Source: DATADD01 sp046262355 (GTDB lineage Bacteria > Actinomycetota > CADDZG01 > WHSQ01). Taken from it: a stretch of 64,000 nt of DNA. Where the stretch lies: the NCBI GenBank assembly GCA_046262355.1, contig JBHEMX010000066.1, forward strand, positions 1 to 64,000, in the 5' to 3' direction. The number at the start of each line of letters is the position of its first letter. Positions within the stretch are counted from its first letter, which is position 1. Shown here one piece after another: positions 6,534-13,983 of this stretch. The notes under the pieces were generated by a model. It did not search any database. It saw only the letters and a program-made list of their open reading frames with translations, and was not told the DNA's origin. Made by a program: the position numbers and the translations under genes.

Positions 6534-7324
6534 GCACGATCAAACTCGACGCGTTGATCATCGATCCGAGCGTCGATATCCGGTCCGCGCAGGACTTCGA
6601 CGCCATCGCGCGCTATGCCGAGACCGTCGAACACCTGCCGCCTGTCACGGTCTTTGCCACGCCCGAGGGTTTGCTACTGGCTGGTGGCTTCCATCGTGTC
6701 GAGGCCGCTCGTCGCGCCGACCGGAACGAAATCGAGGCCGAGGTTCGCGAGGGGACGCGAGAAGATGCGATGGCCTTCGCAGCCCTCGACAACGCCACCC
6801 ATGGCGTCCCGCTCACAAAGGAGGAGCGCAACACCGCGATCCGGCGACTGAAGAGCCTGGGATGGAAGCAGGACGCCATCGCGAGCCGGTTCGGCCTCTC
6901 AAAGAGCCGCGTGTCTCACATCCTCCGCGACGAGTTGCGAAACGCAACTTCGGAGGATGAGGTCGTAAAGGTTCTCTCAGAGCAGGAGTACGAGGCGAAG
7001 GTCGAGGACGGTCGCCGACTGATTCAAGGCCTCGACGAGGCTCGCTGGAAGATGGCTGAGGTGACCGCGGCGATAGATGCCGAGGCGTGGAACGAAGCTC
7101 GAGTCGAGCTCGAGTCAGTTGAGGGTCAAGACAAGACCTACAGGGCGACCATCCACCAGCTCTTCGACATGGCGAGTGAGTTCGTCGAAGTCCCCATCGG
7201 CGACAACACCATCGGAACATGGTGGGGGTGGGTGCAGACCTGGGAACGATTCGGAGATCCGGAGACGCGCCACCCGGACCTCGACTTCGAGGGCCACTAT
7301 GAGCTCGCCCGGAGAGACGCATGA
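6530..7324 (+). CDS. ParB-like protein with helix-turn-helix
   Basis: 264 residues. Residues 1-95 form a ParB/Srx-type domain (LLLAGGFHRVEAARRADRNE is the GxHR nucleotide-binding signature region), followed by a KorB-like helix-turn-helix at about 100-135 (WKQDAIASRFGLSKSRVSHI). The rest is a charged coiled region and a tryptophan-rich C-terminus. ParB proteins bind centromere-like repeats and load onto DNA. On an integrated element they may act in partition of the excised circle or in gene control. It overlaps both neighbours by ATGA (6530 and 7321), so it is in one operon with the integrase. The octamer array at 1872-2123 is a possible target. Confidence 0.7.
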   Translation: MSTIKLDALIIDPSVDIRSAQDFDAIARYAETVEHLPPVTVFATPEGLLLAGGFHRVEAARRADRNEIEAEVREGTREDAMAFAALDNATHGVPLTKEERNTAIRRLKSLGWKQDAIASRFGLSKSRVSHILRDELRNATSEDEVVKVLSEQEYEAKVEDGRRLIQGLDEARWKMAEVTAAIDAEAWNEARVELESVEGQDKTYRATIHQLFDMASEFVEVPIGDNTIGTWWGWVQTWERFGDPETRHPDLDFEGHYELARRDA

Positions 7325-8451
7325 GCGACCGCACCGGCATCCGCGAACACCACGGCAAGTACCAGGTGCGCTTCTATGACCCGGATGACGGGAAGCGCAA
7401 GAGCAAGACCTTCGCCCGTCTAACCGACGCCAGGGCATTCAAGCGCGGCATCGAGGCCGACAAGGATCGCGGCGAATACTTCGACCCAACCAGAGGACAG
7501 GAATCCCTCGCCAGCTACGCGCGGTCATGGCTATCGACGAAAGAGAACGTCCGAGAACGCACCAGGATCAACGTCGCCGGCCGTGTTCGCAATCACATAG
7601 AGCCCGCCTTCGGCGACAAGCGCATCGGCTCTATCCGACCGGCGGACGTACGCACCTGGATCGCTGAGATGCGTGCACAGGGACTCGCTCCCGCGACCAT
7701 CCGAGCCGCTTACAGGACGTTCGCTCAGATCATGCGGACAGCCGAGATCGACGGAGTCATCCGACGTTCGCCTTGCATCGGTATTGAACTGCCGGCCGAG
7801 ACGTCGACGGAGGAGATGCACTTCCTTTCTCCGACACAGGTGGCTGCACTTGCCCAGGCCATGGCTCCTCGCTACCACGCGGCCATCTATACCGCCGCCT
7901 ACGCTGGTCTGAGAGCTGGGGAGTTGTGGGCTCTACGCATCGGCCACGTCGACCTTCGCAAGCGCGTCCTGAGCGTCACCGAGAGCCTCTCGGAGGTCCG
8001 TGGCAAGCTCGTCGCCGGCCCGACCAAGACGCGCAACCGGCGCACCGTGAGCCTCCCGCGCTTCGTGGCCGACATCATCGCCGAGCACCTCGTCACCTAC
8101 CCATCGGACGGCCACGTCTTCTCGGCCCCAGAGGGTGGACCGGTGCGCCACCACAACATGATGGTGCGCCACTTCCGTCCCACCGTTCGGCGGCTGGCTG
8201 AGGATCCCGCTCTCGCGTTCCCGGGCGACCTTAGGTTCCACGACCTTCGCCACTCGTGTGCCGCCATCCTCATTGGCCAGGGGTGGAGCCCCAAGGCGAT
8301 TCAGGACCGGCTCGGTCATGCCTCAATCAGGACGACCTTGGATCGCTACGGGCACCTCTTCGAGGGACACGACGCCGAGCTGCTCGAGCGCCTCGAAACG
8401 TTCGCCAACGGGGACGAAATGGGGACCAGACAGGGATCGCCCGTTCTCTAG
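7321..8451 (+). CDS. int: tyrosine site-specific integrase
   Basis: 376 residues with the three-domain layout of phage-type integrases: an arm-binding N-terminus (KYQVRFYDPDDGKRKSKTF), a core-binding domain (about 60-150) and the catalytic domain with all active residues: R198 (GLRAGE), K236 (PTKTRNRRT), H307 and R310 (FHDLRHS), H333 (LGH) and nucleophile Y343 (DRYGH). It catalyses integration and excision between att sites. Its stop is only 49 bases from the 3' end of a tRNA-Gly gene, the usual position for an integrase that targets that tRNA. It is coupled to the ParB-like gene by ATGA. The protein looks complete and active. Confidence 0.95.
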   Translation: MSDRTGIREHHGKYQVRFYDPDDGKRKSKTFARLTDARAFKRGIEADKDRGEYFDPTRGQESLASYARSWLSTKENVRERTRINVAGRVRNHIEPAFGDKRIGSIRPADVRTWIAEMRAQGLAPATIRAAYRTFAQIMRTAEIDGVIRRSPCIGIELPAETSTEEMHFLSPTQVAALAQAMAPRYHAAIYTAAYAGLRAGELWALRIGHVDLRKRVLSVTESLSEVRGKLVAGPTKTRNRRTVSLPRFVADIIAEHLVTYPSDGHVFSAPEGGPVRHHNMMVRHFRPTVRRLAEDPALAFPGDLRFHDLRHSCAAILIGQGWSPKAIQDRLGHASIRTTLDRYGHLFEGHDAELLERLETFANGDEMGTRQGSPVL

Positions 8452-8458
8452 ACGCGAA

Positions 8459-8483
8459 TCAGGGGACCGAAAAGGCCCCCTGA
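8459..8483. terminator. hairpin between integrase and tRNA-Gly
   Basis: TCAGGGGACC and GGCCCCCTGA pair (10 bases, one mismatch) around the loop GAAAA. It lies 8 bases past the integrase stop and 18 bases past the tRNA 3' end, so it could end both converging transcripts. No long T tract is present. Confidence 0.5.
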
Positions 8484-8500
8484 CCTGGTGCTTTATCCGA

Positions 8501-8521
8501 GCGGGCGACCGGACTCGAACC
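8501..8521. other. putative attachment site (tRNA-Gly 3' end)
   Basis: The 3' part of the tRNA gene, which faces the integrase, is the likely recombination core. The partner copy should lie at the far left end of the element, outside the window; I find no second copy of this segment inside it. The exact core length cannot be defined from one end. Confidence 0.4.
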
Positions 8522-8572
8522 GGCGACCCTCACCTTGGCAAGGTGATGCTCTACCAACTGAGCCACGCCCGC
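8501..8572 (-). tRNA. tRNA-Gly (GCC anticodon)
   Basis: Read on the minus strand, a 7-base acceptor stem GCGGGCG pairs with CGCCCGC at the 3' end. The D loop contains AGTTGGTAGAGC, the anticodon loop is TTGCCAA with anticodon GCC, and the T arm contains GGTTCGAGTCC. No CCA is encoded. The gene is intact although a mobile element is inserted at its 3' end, as expected when the integrase restores the tRNA sequence. Confidence 0.95.
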
Positions 8573-8610
8573 AGGGTCGCTCTCCATTGTAATCGGCTCC
8601 CGCACCCCGT

Positions 8611-9042
8611 CTAGCGGCCCGAACTGCCGAAGCCTCCCCCGCTGCGCTCGGACGGCGGGAGCTCCTCGCACGCCTCGACGCCGACGCGCTCGACCTTTTG
8701 GATCACAAGTTGAGCGATCTTGTCACCACGGGCGATATAGATCGGCGCGCTCTGATCGAGGTTGACGACGATCGCTTTGATCTCGCCGCGGAAGCCGCTG
8801 TCGATCACGCCGGGTGCATTGGCGAGGGCGAGCCCGTCGCGCAACGCCCGTCCCGACCGAGCGTGGAGGAAGCCCGCGTAACCCGGCGGGATGGCGACCG
8901 CGACGCCGGTCGGCACGGCCGCGCGCTCCCCCGGCTTCAGCATCACATCGGTCGCCGCCAGGAGGTCGAGCCCGGCGTCCGCTGCGCGCGCATAGATGGG
9001 GAGCGCAAGCCCAGGATCGAGACGTTTGACGAGAAGCCTCAC
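8611..9042 (-). CDS. dut: dUTP diphosphatase
   Basis: 143 residues from GTG 9042, the usual length. Dut hydrolyses dUTP to dUMP and PPi, keeping uracil out of DNA and feeding thymidylate synthesis. The five conserved motifs are present: DAGLDLLA (I), HARSGRALRDG (III core, with ARSG), GVIDSGFRGEI (active-site Asp), RGDKIAQLVI, and the C-terminal arm GGGFGSSGR (V) that closes over the uracil. The GTG overlaps the stop of nrdR (GTGA), so both are co-translated in a nucleotide-metabolism operon with the ribonucleotide reductase. A longer in-frame extension upstream lies wholly inside nrdR and is not coding. Confidence 0.95.
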   Translation of the reverse strand: MRLLVKRLDPGLALPIYARAADAGLDLLAATDVMLKPGERAAVPTGVAVAIPPGYAGFLHARSGRALRDGLALANAPGVIDSGFRGEIKAIVVNLDQSAPIYIARGDKIAQLVIQKVERVGVEACEELPPSERSGGGFGSSGR

Positions 9043-9512
9043 CCGGCGCTCTCCCCCGACGGTTTCTTCAGCAGGAGACCCAGCTCCCTCTCGAAGTCGT
9101 CGAGCTCCTGAAAGCTCTTGTAGACCGAGGCGAAGCGCACGTATGCGATCTCGTCGACCGCGGCAAGGCGCTCCAACACGAGCCGCCCGATCTCCGAGAA
9201 GCCGATCTCCCGCCGGCCCTCCGCCCGCACCGCGCTCTCGACGTCGCTCGCCAGCGCCTCGATCTGCACAGCCGTCACAGGGCGATTCTTCGAAGCTCGG
9301 CGGATGCCCTCCACGACCTTGGCTCGATCGAACGGCTCCTCTCCGCCGTCGCGCTTGCGCACCATCAGCGGCACCTCCTCGGGCCGCTCGAAGGTCGTGT
9401 AACGCCTCCCGCACGACAGGCACTCGCGCCGCCGTCGGATCGCTCGGCCCTCCTCGGCGACGCGTGAGTCCACCACCTTGTCCTCATCGGCTTCGCAGTA
9501 GGGGCAGCGCAC
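9039..9512 (-). CDS. nrdR: transcriptional repressor NrdR
   Basis: 157 residues from GTG 9512. The N-terminal zinc ribbon has CPYC (residues 3-6) and CLSCGRRYTTFE, and an ATP-cone domain follows (about 46-136, VRKRDGGEEPFDRAKVVEGI). NrdR senses ATP/dATP through the cone and represses ribonucleotide reductase genes by binding pairs of 16-base boxes. Such a pair lies upstream of the reductase gene at the head of this same operon (12598-12642), so this is an autoregulated circuit. It is complete, with no unusual residues. Confidence 0.97.
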   Translation of the reverse strand: MRCPYCEADEDKVVDSRVAEEGRAIRRRRECLSCGRRYTTFERPEEVPLMVRKRDGGEEPFDRAKVVEGIRRASKNRPVTAVQIEALASDVESAVRAEGRREIGFSEIGRLVLERLAAVDEIAYVRFASVYKSFQELDDFERELGLLLKKPSGESAG

Positions 9513-9533
9513 GCACCAATGGTAGGGCGCGCC

Positions 9534-9725
9534 TCACACGGCCTCTGCATCCTCCCGGAGCTTCCTCAGTTGCTCCCGGAGCTCACAGAGGTTCTGCTGA
9601 TAGCTCTCGACGTCGGAGACGACCTTGCTCCGGGGTGCAGCAGACCCCTCGGTCCCGCACAGCGGGCAGCGCGCGGGACCGAGGTTCAACTCGGCCCCGC
9701 ATCCACCGCACCGCTTGGCCGCCAT
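9534..9725 (-). CDS. small zinc-ribbon protein
   Basis: 63 residues: two CxxC knuckles (C6-G-G-C9 and C20-P-L-C23, approximate) followed by a leucine-rich helix (YQQNLCELREQLRKLRED) likely to form a coiled coil. It starts at ATG 9725, seven bases after the reductase stop, and ends 21 bases before nrdR, so it is part of the same operon. The function is unknown. The co-location suggests a partner or cofactor-handling role for the reductase, but this is inference only. Confidence 0.6.
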   Translation of the reverse strand: MAAKRCGGCGAELNLGPARCPLCGTEGSAAPRSKVVSDVESYQQNLCELREQLRKLREDAEAV

Positions 9726-9731
9726 GTCGCG

Positions 9732-12521
9732 TCAGGAACAGCCGCTCGTCGAGCCGCACGAGGGGCAGGCGAAGCACGACCCCGCCGGCTGCATCTGCAC
9801 CCCGCAGGTGCCGCAGAAGGGCAGCGACCCGCTGTGCGCTTCGGCCACCGGACCGAGCACTATGACTCCCTCGCCCTGAGCGGCATCGCCGTTGCCGTTC
9901 CCCGTCCCGTGGCCGTTGTCGCTTCCATCGGCATCGCCGTTCGGGGGCTGCTGGAGGTTCGCCTCGATCTCCGCCTGTCGCTCCCCCGACGTCCTGATGC
10001 CGAGCCCATGACGCTCCTCGACGGCAAGGTACTCGAGCGCTAACAACCGGAAGACGTAGTCCAGGATCGACGTCGCTATGCGGAAGTCGGCATCGTCGGT
10101 CATACCCGAGGGCTCGAAGCGCGTGTTGACGAACTGCTTGACATAGGCCGACAGCGGCACGCCGTACTGGAGCCCCATCGAGATCGAGATGGCGAACGCA
10201 TCCATGATCCCGGCGAGCGTGGATCCCTGCTTGGCGACCTTGAGGAAGACCTCCCCGACGCTGCCGTCCGAGAACTCCCCCGTGGTGAGATAGCCCTCCG
10301 TGTCCGCGACACGGAACTTGAAGGTCATGGAGCGGCGCTTCTTCGGGAGGCGCCGTCTGACCGGCTTGGGCAGGTCGGTCGTCAGCGGCGCTTGATCGGG
10401 GACCTTCGTCGGCTCTCTCTTGGTCTGCGATAGCGGCTGTGCGACCTTGCAGTTGTCACGGTATAGCGCAAGAGCCTTGAGCCCGAGGCGCCAACCTTCC
10501 ATGTAGACCCGCTCGACGTCTTCTACGGATACTTCCTCCGGCATGTTCACGGTCTTGCTGATGGCGCCAGAGATGAAGGGTTGAGCGGCGGCCATCATCC
10601 TTATGTGTCCGCTGTAGTGGATCGAGCGCTCTCCCATCGCCGTGTCGAAGACAGTCATGTGCTCTTCACGCAGATGCGGCGCGCCGACAACGTGCGAGCT
10701 CTCGTCGATGTAGGCGACTATGTCGGTGATCTGCTCGTCGTTGTAGCCGAGCTTCCGCAGCGCTCGAGGGACCGTGTGGTTCACGATCGACATCGTTCCG
10801 CCGCCGACGAGCTTCTTGGTCTTCTTGAGCGCGAGGTCGGGTTCGATGCCCGTGGTGTCACAATCCATCAGCAGCCCGATCGTCCCGCAAGGAGCCAGGA
10901 CCGTGGCCTGCGCGTTGCGGTAGCCATGCTCCGCGCCCCCCCCCAGCGCCTCATCCCACGAGTCCTTGGCCGCCCGCACCAGAGATGCGGGGCCCAGCAG
11001 CTCCGAGATCTTCTGAGCCGCGTCTCTATGCATGTTCATCACTCGGAGCATGGGCTCGCGGTTCAGCTCGTAGGCTTCGAAGGCGCCGACGCGCTTCGCG
11101 ATCTTCGCCGAGGTCGCGTAACAGTGGCCCGTCATCAGGGCGGTGATGGCCCCGGCCCAAGTGCGTCCCTCGTCGGAGTCATAAGCCAGGCCCTGGGACA
11201 TCAGCAGCGCGCCGAGGTTCGCGTAGCCTTGCCCGAGCTGACGCATGTCTCTCGAGTTCTCGGCGATCTTCTCCGTTGGATACGAGGCGAACCCCACCGA
11301 GATCTCCTGCGCGAGGAACATGATCTCGACCGCGTGCTTGAAGCCGTCCACGTCGAACTCATCGTTGTCGTCGAGGAACTTCATCAGGTTGAGCGAAGCC
11401 AAGTTGCACGATGAGTTATCTACATGTAGGTACTCCGAGCAGGGGTTACTTGCGGTGATCGGGCCCGAGTTCGGGCACGTGTGCCAGTCGTTGATCGTCG
11501 AGTCGTACTGCATGCCCGGGTCGGCGCACTCCCACGCGGCCTTGGACACCTCGCGCAACAACGCGCGCGCCTTGACCGTCTCGAGCGTCTCTCCCGTCGT
11601 AACCGCCTTGAGGTCCCAGTCCTCGTCCTCGAGCACCGCCTCCATGAACTCGTCAGTCACCCGCACCGAGTTGTTGGCGTTCTGGTACTGGATCGAGTGC
11701 GAGTCCTTGCCGTCGAGGTCCATGTCGAAGCCGGCCTCGCGCAGCGCCCTCGCCTTCTGCTCCTCGAGCGCCTTGCACCAGATGAAGTCGCGGATGTCCG
11801 GGTGGTCGATATTGAGCACCACCATCTTGGCGGCGCGCCGGGTGGCGCCGCCGGACTTGATGGTTCCCGCCGACGCGTCGGCGCCGCGCATGAACGAGAC
11901 CGGCCCCGACGCCGTGCCGCCGGAGTGGAGGCGCTCCTTGGACGAGCGGATCGACGACAGGTTGACGCCCGAGCCCGAGCCGTGCTTGAAGATCGTGCCC
12001 TCTTCGACGTACCAGTTGAGGATCGAGTGCATCTCGTCCTCGACCGAGAGGATGAAGCAAGCTGCGCATTGCTCCTCGCCCTTGTCGCGCCAGCCGACGT
12101 TGAACCACACCGGTGAGTTGAACGCCGCCTTCTGGTTCACGAGGAGGTGCGTCAGCTCGTCCTTGAAGATCGCCGCCTCGTCGTCGTTCACGAAGTAGCC
12201 CCGCTCGATCCCCTCCTGGGTGTAGCGGCCGACCACCCGGTCGATCATTTGCTTGACCGAGCGCTCGCGGCGCGGGGTCCCCATCGAGCCTCGGAAGTAC
12301 TTCTGCGCCGCGATGTTGGTGGCGTTCTGCGACCACGCCTTGGGAATCTCGACGCCGCGCTGCTCGAAGGCGACCTCACCGGTGCGGAAGTTCTGGATGA
12401 CCGCGTCCCGAAGCTCCCACTCGATCTCGTTGTAGGGATGCACGCCCTCGGACGTGAAATAGCGCCGGATGGCGAGCTCGGCCTCGGCTGCGGTTCCCAC
12501 CGCTGGAGCGGTCTTCGACAC
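9732..12521 (-). CDS. nrdJ: vitamin B12-dependent (class II) ribonucleoside-diphosphate reductase
   Basis: 929 residues from GTG 12521 with ribosome site GAAGGGGGA. It reduces ribonucleotides to deoxyribonucleotides using adenosylcobalamin to generate the radical, so it works with or without oxygen. Visible signatures are FKHGSGSGVNLSSIRSSKE, GGATRRAAKMVVLNIDHPDI, the NPCSEYLHVDNSSCNLASLN active-site Cys/Asn/Glu region, and LAPCGTIGLLMDCDTTGIEP. The C-terminus has an acidic-glycine linker (GDADGSDNGHGTGNGNGD) and a zinc-ribbon tail (CGTCG, CPSCGSTSGCS) that supplies the reducing thiols. It heads the operon nrdJ-zinc ribbon-nrdR-dut and has a promoter and NrdR boxes upstream. No cobalamin riboswitch is evident. 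Confidence 0.96.
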   Translation of the reverse strand: MSKTAPAVGTAAEAELAIRRYFTSEGVHPYNEIEWELRDAVIQNFRTGEVAFEQRGVEIPKAWSQNATNIAAQKYFRGSMGTPRRERSVKQMIDRVVGRYTQEGIERGYFVNDDEAAIFKDELTHLLVNQKAAFNSPVWFNVGWRDKGEEQCAACFILSVEDEMHSILNWYVEEGTIFKHGSGSGVNLSSIRSSKERLHSGGTASGPVSFMRGADASAGTIKSGGATRRAAKMVVLNIDHPDIRDFIWCKALEEQKARALREAGFDMDLDGKDSHSIQYQNANNSVRVTDEFMEAVLEDEDWDLKAVTTGETLETVKARALLREVSKAAWECADPGMQYDSTINDWHTCPNSGPITASNPCSEYLHVDNSSCNLASLNLMKFLDDNDEFDVDGFKHAVEIMFLAQEISVGFASYPTEKIAENSRDMRQLGQGYANLGALLMSQGLAYDSDEGRTWAGAITALMTGHCYATSAKIAKRVGAFEAYELNREPMLRVMNMHRDAAQKISELLGPASLVRAAKDSWDEALGGGAEHGYRNAQATVLAPCGTIGLLMDCDTTGIEPDLALKKTKKLVGGGTMSIVNHTVPRALRKLGYNDEQITDIVAYIDESSHVVGAPHLREEHMTVFDTAMGERSIHYSGHIRMMAAAQPFISGAISKTVNMPEEVSVEDVERVYMEGWRLGLKALALYRDNCKVAQPLSQTKREPTKVPDQAPLTTDLPKPVRRRLPKKRRSMTFKFRVADTEGYLTTGEFSDGSVGEVFLKVAKQGSTLAGIMDAFAISISMGLQYGVPLSAYVKQFVNTRFEPSGMTDDADFRIATSILDYVFRLLALEYLAVEERHGLGIRTSGERQAEIEANLQQPPNGDADGSDNGHGTGNGNGDAAQGEGVIVLGPVAEAHSGSLPFCGTCGVQMQPAGSCFACPSCGSTSGCS

Positions 12522-12597
12522 TGTTGCATCCCCCTTCGTGACCGGACTAGACGGTGATGCCGGCCCCTTCCGATTGTCTCACGCCCGCATCCATCCT

Positions 12598-12642
12598 CTA
12601 CCAGATGTGGGGCCTTGCCGTTGGTCCACCACAAGATGTAGG
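12598..12642 (-). promoter_or_regulatory. tandem NrdR boxes upstream of nrdJ
   Basis: Two related sites (12598-12611, CTACCAGATGTGGG, and 12629-12642, CCACAAGATGTAGG) share AGATGT exactly 31 bases apart. This is three helical turns, the known spacing of paired NrdR boxes. The second matches the consensus ACACWATATATWGT at about 10 of 14 positions, the first at about 7. They lie just downstream of the promoter -10, so binding would block initiation. Confidence 0.65.
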
Positions 12643-12657
12643 CGAACCGCACGACTG

Positions 12658-12686
12658 AAATTACGCCTATGTAATAGGTCGGTCAA
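12658..12686 (-). promoter_or_regulatory. promoter of the nrdJ operon
   Basis: On the minus strand TTGACC (12686-12681), a 17-base spacer and TAATTT (12663-12658) form a good promoter. Transcription would begin near 12650, inside the NrdR box region. Confidence 0.6.
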
Positions 12687-12709
12687 GCGTTCGAGAGGAA
12701 AAAGCGCGC

Positions 12710-13075
12710 TCATCGAGGGAGCCGGATGCGGCTGCCGGGGGCGAGCGCCCCGTGGATGCCGTTGAGCGCCTCGAGCGCGTCGACGTAGGCGCGCGGGTCG
12801 CCGCCTCTGGGAGCATGCCGCTCGGCGAGGTCCCACAAAGTCTCGCCGGAGCGCACGATCACCGCACGCGGCGCCGAGGGGGGCGATGCGGTCTCCGAGC
12901 CAAGCGCGCCGTTTCCGAGCAGCACGGCAGCGGCGAGGGCCGCCGCGAGCACGACCGAGCGCCTCCGGCGGACCAGCATGCGGGCGCGCCGCTCCGAGGC
13001 GCGCCGCTCCGGGAAGCGGAGCACCACGGCCTCGACCGGCTGGAGCGGCTGGAGCTCTTGGTGTCGGATGGCCAC
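12710..13075 (-). CDS. LysM-domain protein, probable SOS cell-division inhibitor
   Basis: 121 residues from GTG 13075 (GGAGG ribosome site). There is a basic N-terminus, one membrane helix at about residues 40-57 (VVLAAALAAAVLLGNGALG), then a single LysM domain at 70-119 (AVIVRSGETLWDLAERHAP to GSRIRLPR) that would sit outside the membrane and bind peptidoglycan. It is divergent from lexA with four LexA boxes between them. In Firmicutes the small LysM protein YneA beside lexA halts septation during DNA damage. The same layout here supports that role by position and architecture, not by close sequence match. Confidence 0.7.
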   Translation of the reverse strand: MAIRHQELQPLQPVEAVVLRFPERRASERRARMLVRRRRSVVLAAALAAAVLLGNGALGSETASPPSAPRAVIVRSGETLWDLAERHAPRGGDPRAYVDALEALNGIHGALAPGSRIRLPR

Positions 13076-13153
13076 GTCACTTACCTCCGGGTGGGCTCGG
13101 GTGTCTGGACAGAAGGCTAGTTAGGACCTGTGACAGGTTTCGGCTCGGGAGTC

Positions 13154-13165
13154 GAACGCATGTTC
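13154..13165. promoter_or_regulatory. LexA (SOS) box 1
   Basis: GAACGCATGTTC, flanked by C and G to give CGAACGCATGTTCG, matches the actinobacterial SOS box. It is nearest to the LysM gene. Confidence 0.8.
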
Positions 13166-13178
13166 GGTAGGTTATGGA

Positions 13179-13190
13179 GAACGTACGTTC
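13179..13190. promoter_or_regulatory. LexA (SOS) box 2
   Basis: GAACGTACGTTC, a perfect palindrome identical to the box upstream of recA (25056-25067). Confidence 0.85.
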
Positions 13191-13210
13191 GATGCAACTC
13201 CACGGGTATC

Positions 13211-13222
13211 GAACGTGCGTTC
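13211..13222. promoter_or_regulatory. LexA (SOS) box 3
   Basis: GAACGTGCGTTC, ending directly before the candidate lexA -35 hexamer. Confidence 0.8.
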
Positions 13223-13251
13223 TTGCATCGGGCGAGCCCGGTGATTAGGCT
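13223..13251 (+). promoter_or_regulatory. promoter of lexA
   Basis: TTGCAT (13223-13228), a 17-base spacer and TAGGCT (13246-13251). It is sandwiched between LexA boxes 3 and 4, which explains tight autorepression. Confidence 0.5.
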
Positions 13252-13256
13252 GTACC

Positions 13257-13268
13257 GAACGTCAGTTC
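13257..13268. promoter_or_regulatory. LexA (SOS) box 4
   Basis: GAACGTCAGTTC, five bases past the candidate lexA -10 and about where transcription would start. Confidence 0.8.
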
Positions 13269-13289
13269 GACTGAGTGTGGAGGAGCCGC

Positions 13290-13931
13290 ATGGTCGAGGA
13301 GCTCACCGAGCGGCAGCGCCAGACGCTGCACTTCATCGCCGAAACGGTCGCGGAGCGCGGCTATCCACCGTCCGTCCGAGAGGTATGCGAGGCCCTCGGG
13401 CTGGCCTCGAGCTCCACCGTGCACTCGCACCTGCAGGCGTTGCAGCGCAAGGGATTCCTCCGCATCGATCCCACCAAGCCCCGAGCGATAGAGGTGCTGT
13501 TCGATCCCGACACCGGTCTCGCCGCCGAGCGCCGCCCGACGCGGTCCGTGCCGCTCCTGGGGCGCATCGCCGCCGGTACGCCCGTGCTCGCCGAGGAGCA
13601 CGTCGAGGAGATCTATCCGATGCCGGCCGACCTCGTCGGCGACGGCAACACCTTCATGCTCCAGGTCGCCGGGGACTCGATGATCGAGGCGGGGATCCTG
13701 AACAACGACTACGTCATCGTGCGCCAGCAGCCCACGGCCCGCTCCGGCGAGATCGTCGCCGCCATGATCCCGAGCGATCTCGGCGACTTCGCCGAGGCGA
13801 CCGTCAAGACGATCCGGCACCGAGGCTCCGACGTCATCTTCGAGCCCGCCAACGCTCGCCTCGCTCCCTTCAAGGCGCCACCGGGCACCGAGGTGCTCGG
13901 GAAGGTCGTGGCCGTCTTCCGCAGACTCTGA
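13290..13931 (+). CDS. lexA: SOS repressor LexA
   Basis: 213 residues from ATG 13290, chosen because GGAGGAG lies six bases before it. The winged-helix N-terminus (TERQRQTLHFIAETV, PPSVREVCEALGLAS, STVHSHLQALQRKGF) binds SOS boxes. The C-terminal S24 peptidase domain cleaves itself at A95-G96 (GRIAAGTP) when RecA filaments form, using S130 (AGDSM) and K173 (TVKTI). All key residues are present. The four boxes upstream show autoregulation and control of the divergent LysM gene. A decayed copy of its last 14 codons follows the stop. Confidence 0.97.
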   Translation: MVEELTERQRQTLHFIAETVAERGYPPSVREVCEALGLASSSTVHSHLQALQRKGFLRIDPTKPRAIEVLFDPDTGLAAERRPTRSVPLLGRIAAGTPVLAEEHVEEIYPMPADLVGDGNTFMLQVAGDSMIEAGILNNDYVIVRQQPTARSGEIVAAMIPSDLGDFAEATVKTIRHRGSDVIFEPANARLAPFKAPPGTEVLGKVVAVFRRL

Positions 13932-13983
13932 TAGGGCCGTCACCGAGGTGCTAGGGAAGTCGTCGCCGCTTTCCGGGCTCTAG
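13886..13983 (+). repeat. degenerate tandem duplication of the lexA 3' end
   Basis: The last 45 bases of lexA (13886-13930) recur in decayed form at 13941-13983 with small deletions and substitutions (CACCGAGGTGCTCGGGAAGG becomes CACCGAGGTGCTAGGGAAG). The second copy now contains a stop and overlaps the hflX stop codon. Confidence 0.7.

Noticed and set aside
1..8500. A second copy of the tRNA-Gly 3' end marking the other att site.
   Set aside because: The segment GGTTCGAGTCCGGTCGCCCG and its complement appear only once, at 8501-8521. The partner must lie outside the window.
8611..9423. A 270-residue version of Dut.
   Set aside because: The extra N-terminal part lies wholly inside nrdR in another frame and reads as low-complexity sequence; Dut proper starts at GTG 9042.
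12522..12720. A cobalamin riboswitch before the B12-dependent reductase.
   Set aside because: No B12-box-like element or long leader is visible; the gap holds a promoter and NrdR boxes instead. Reductase regulation by NrdR explains the region.
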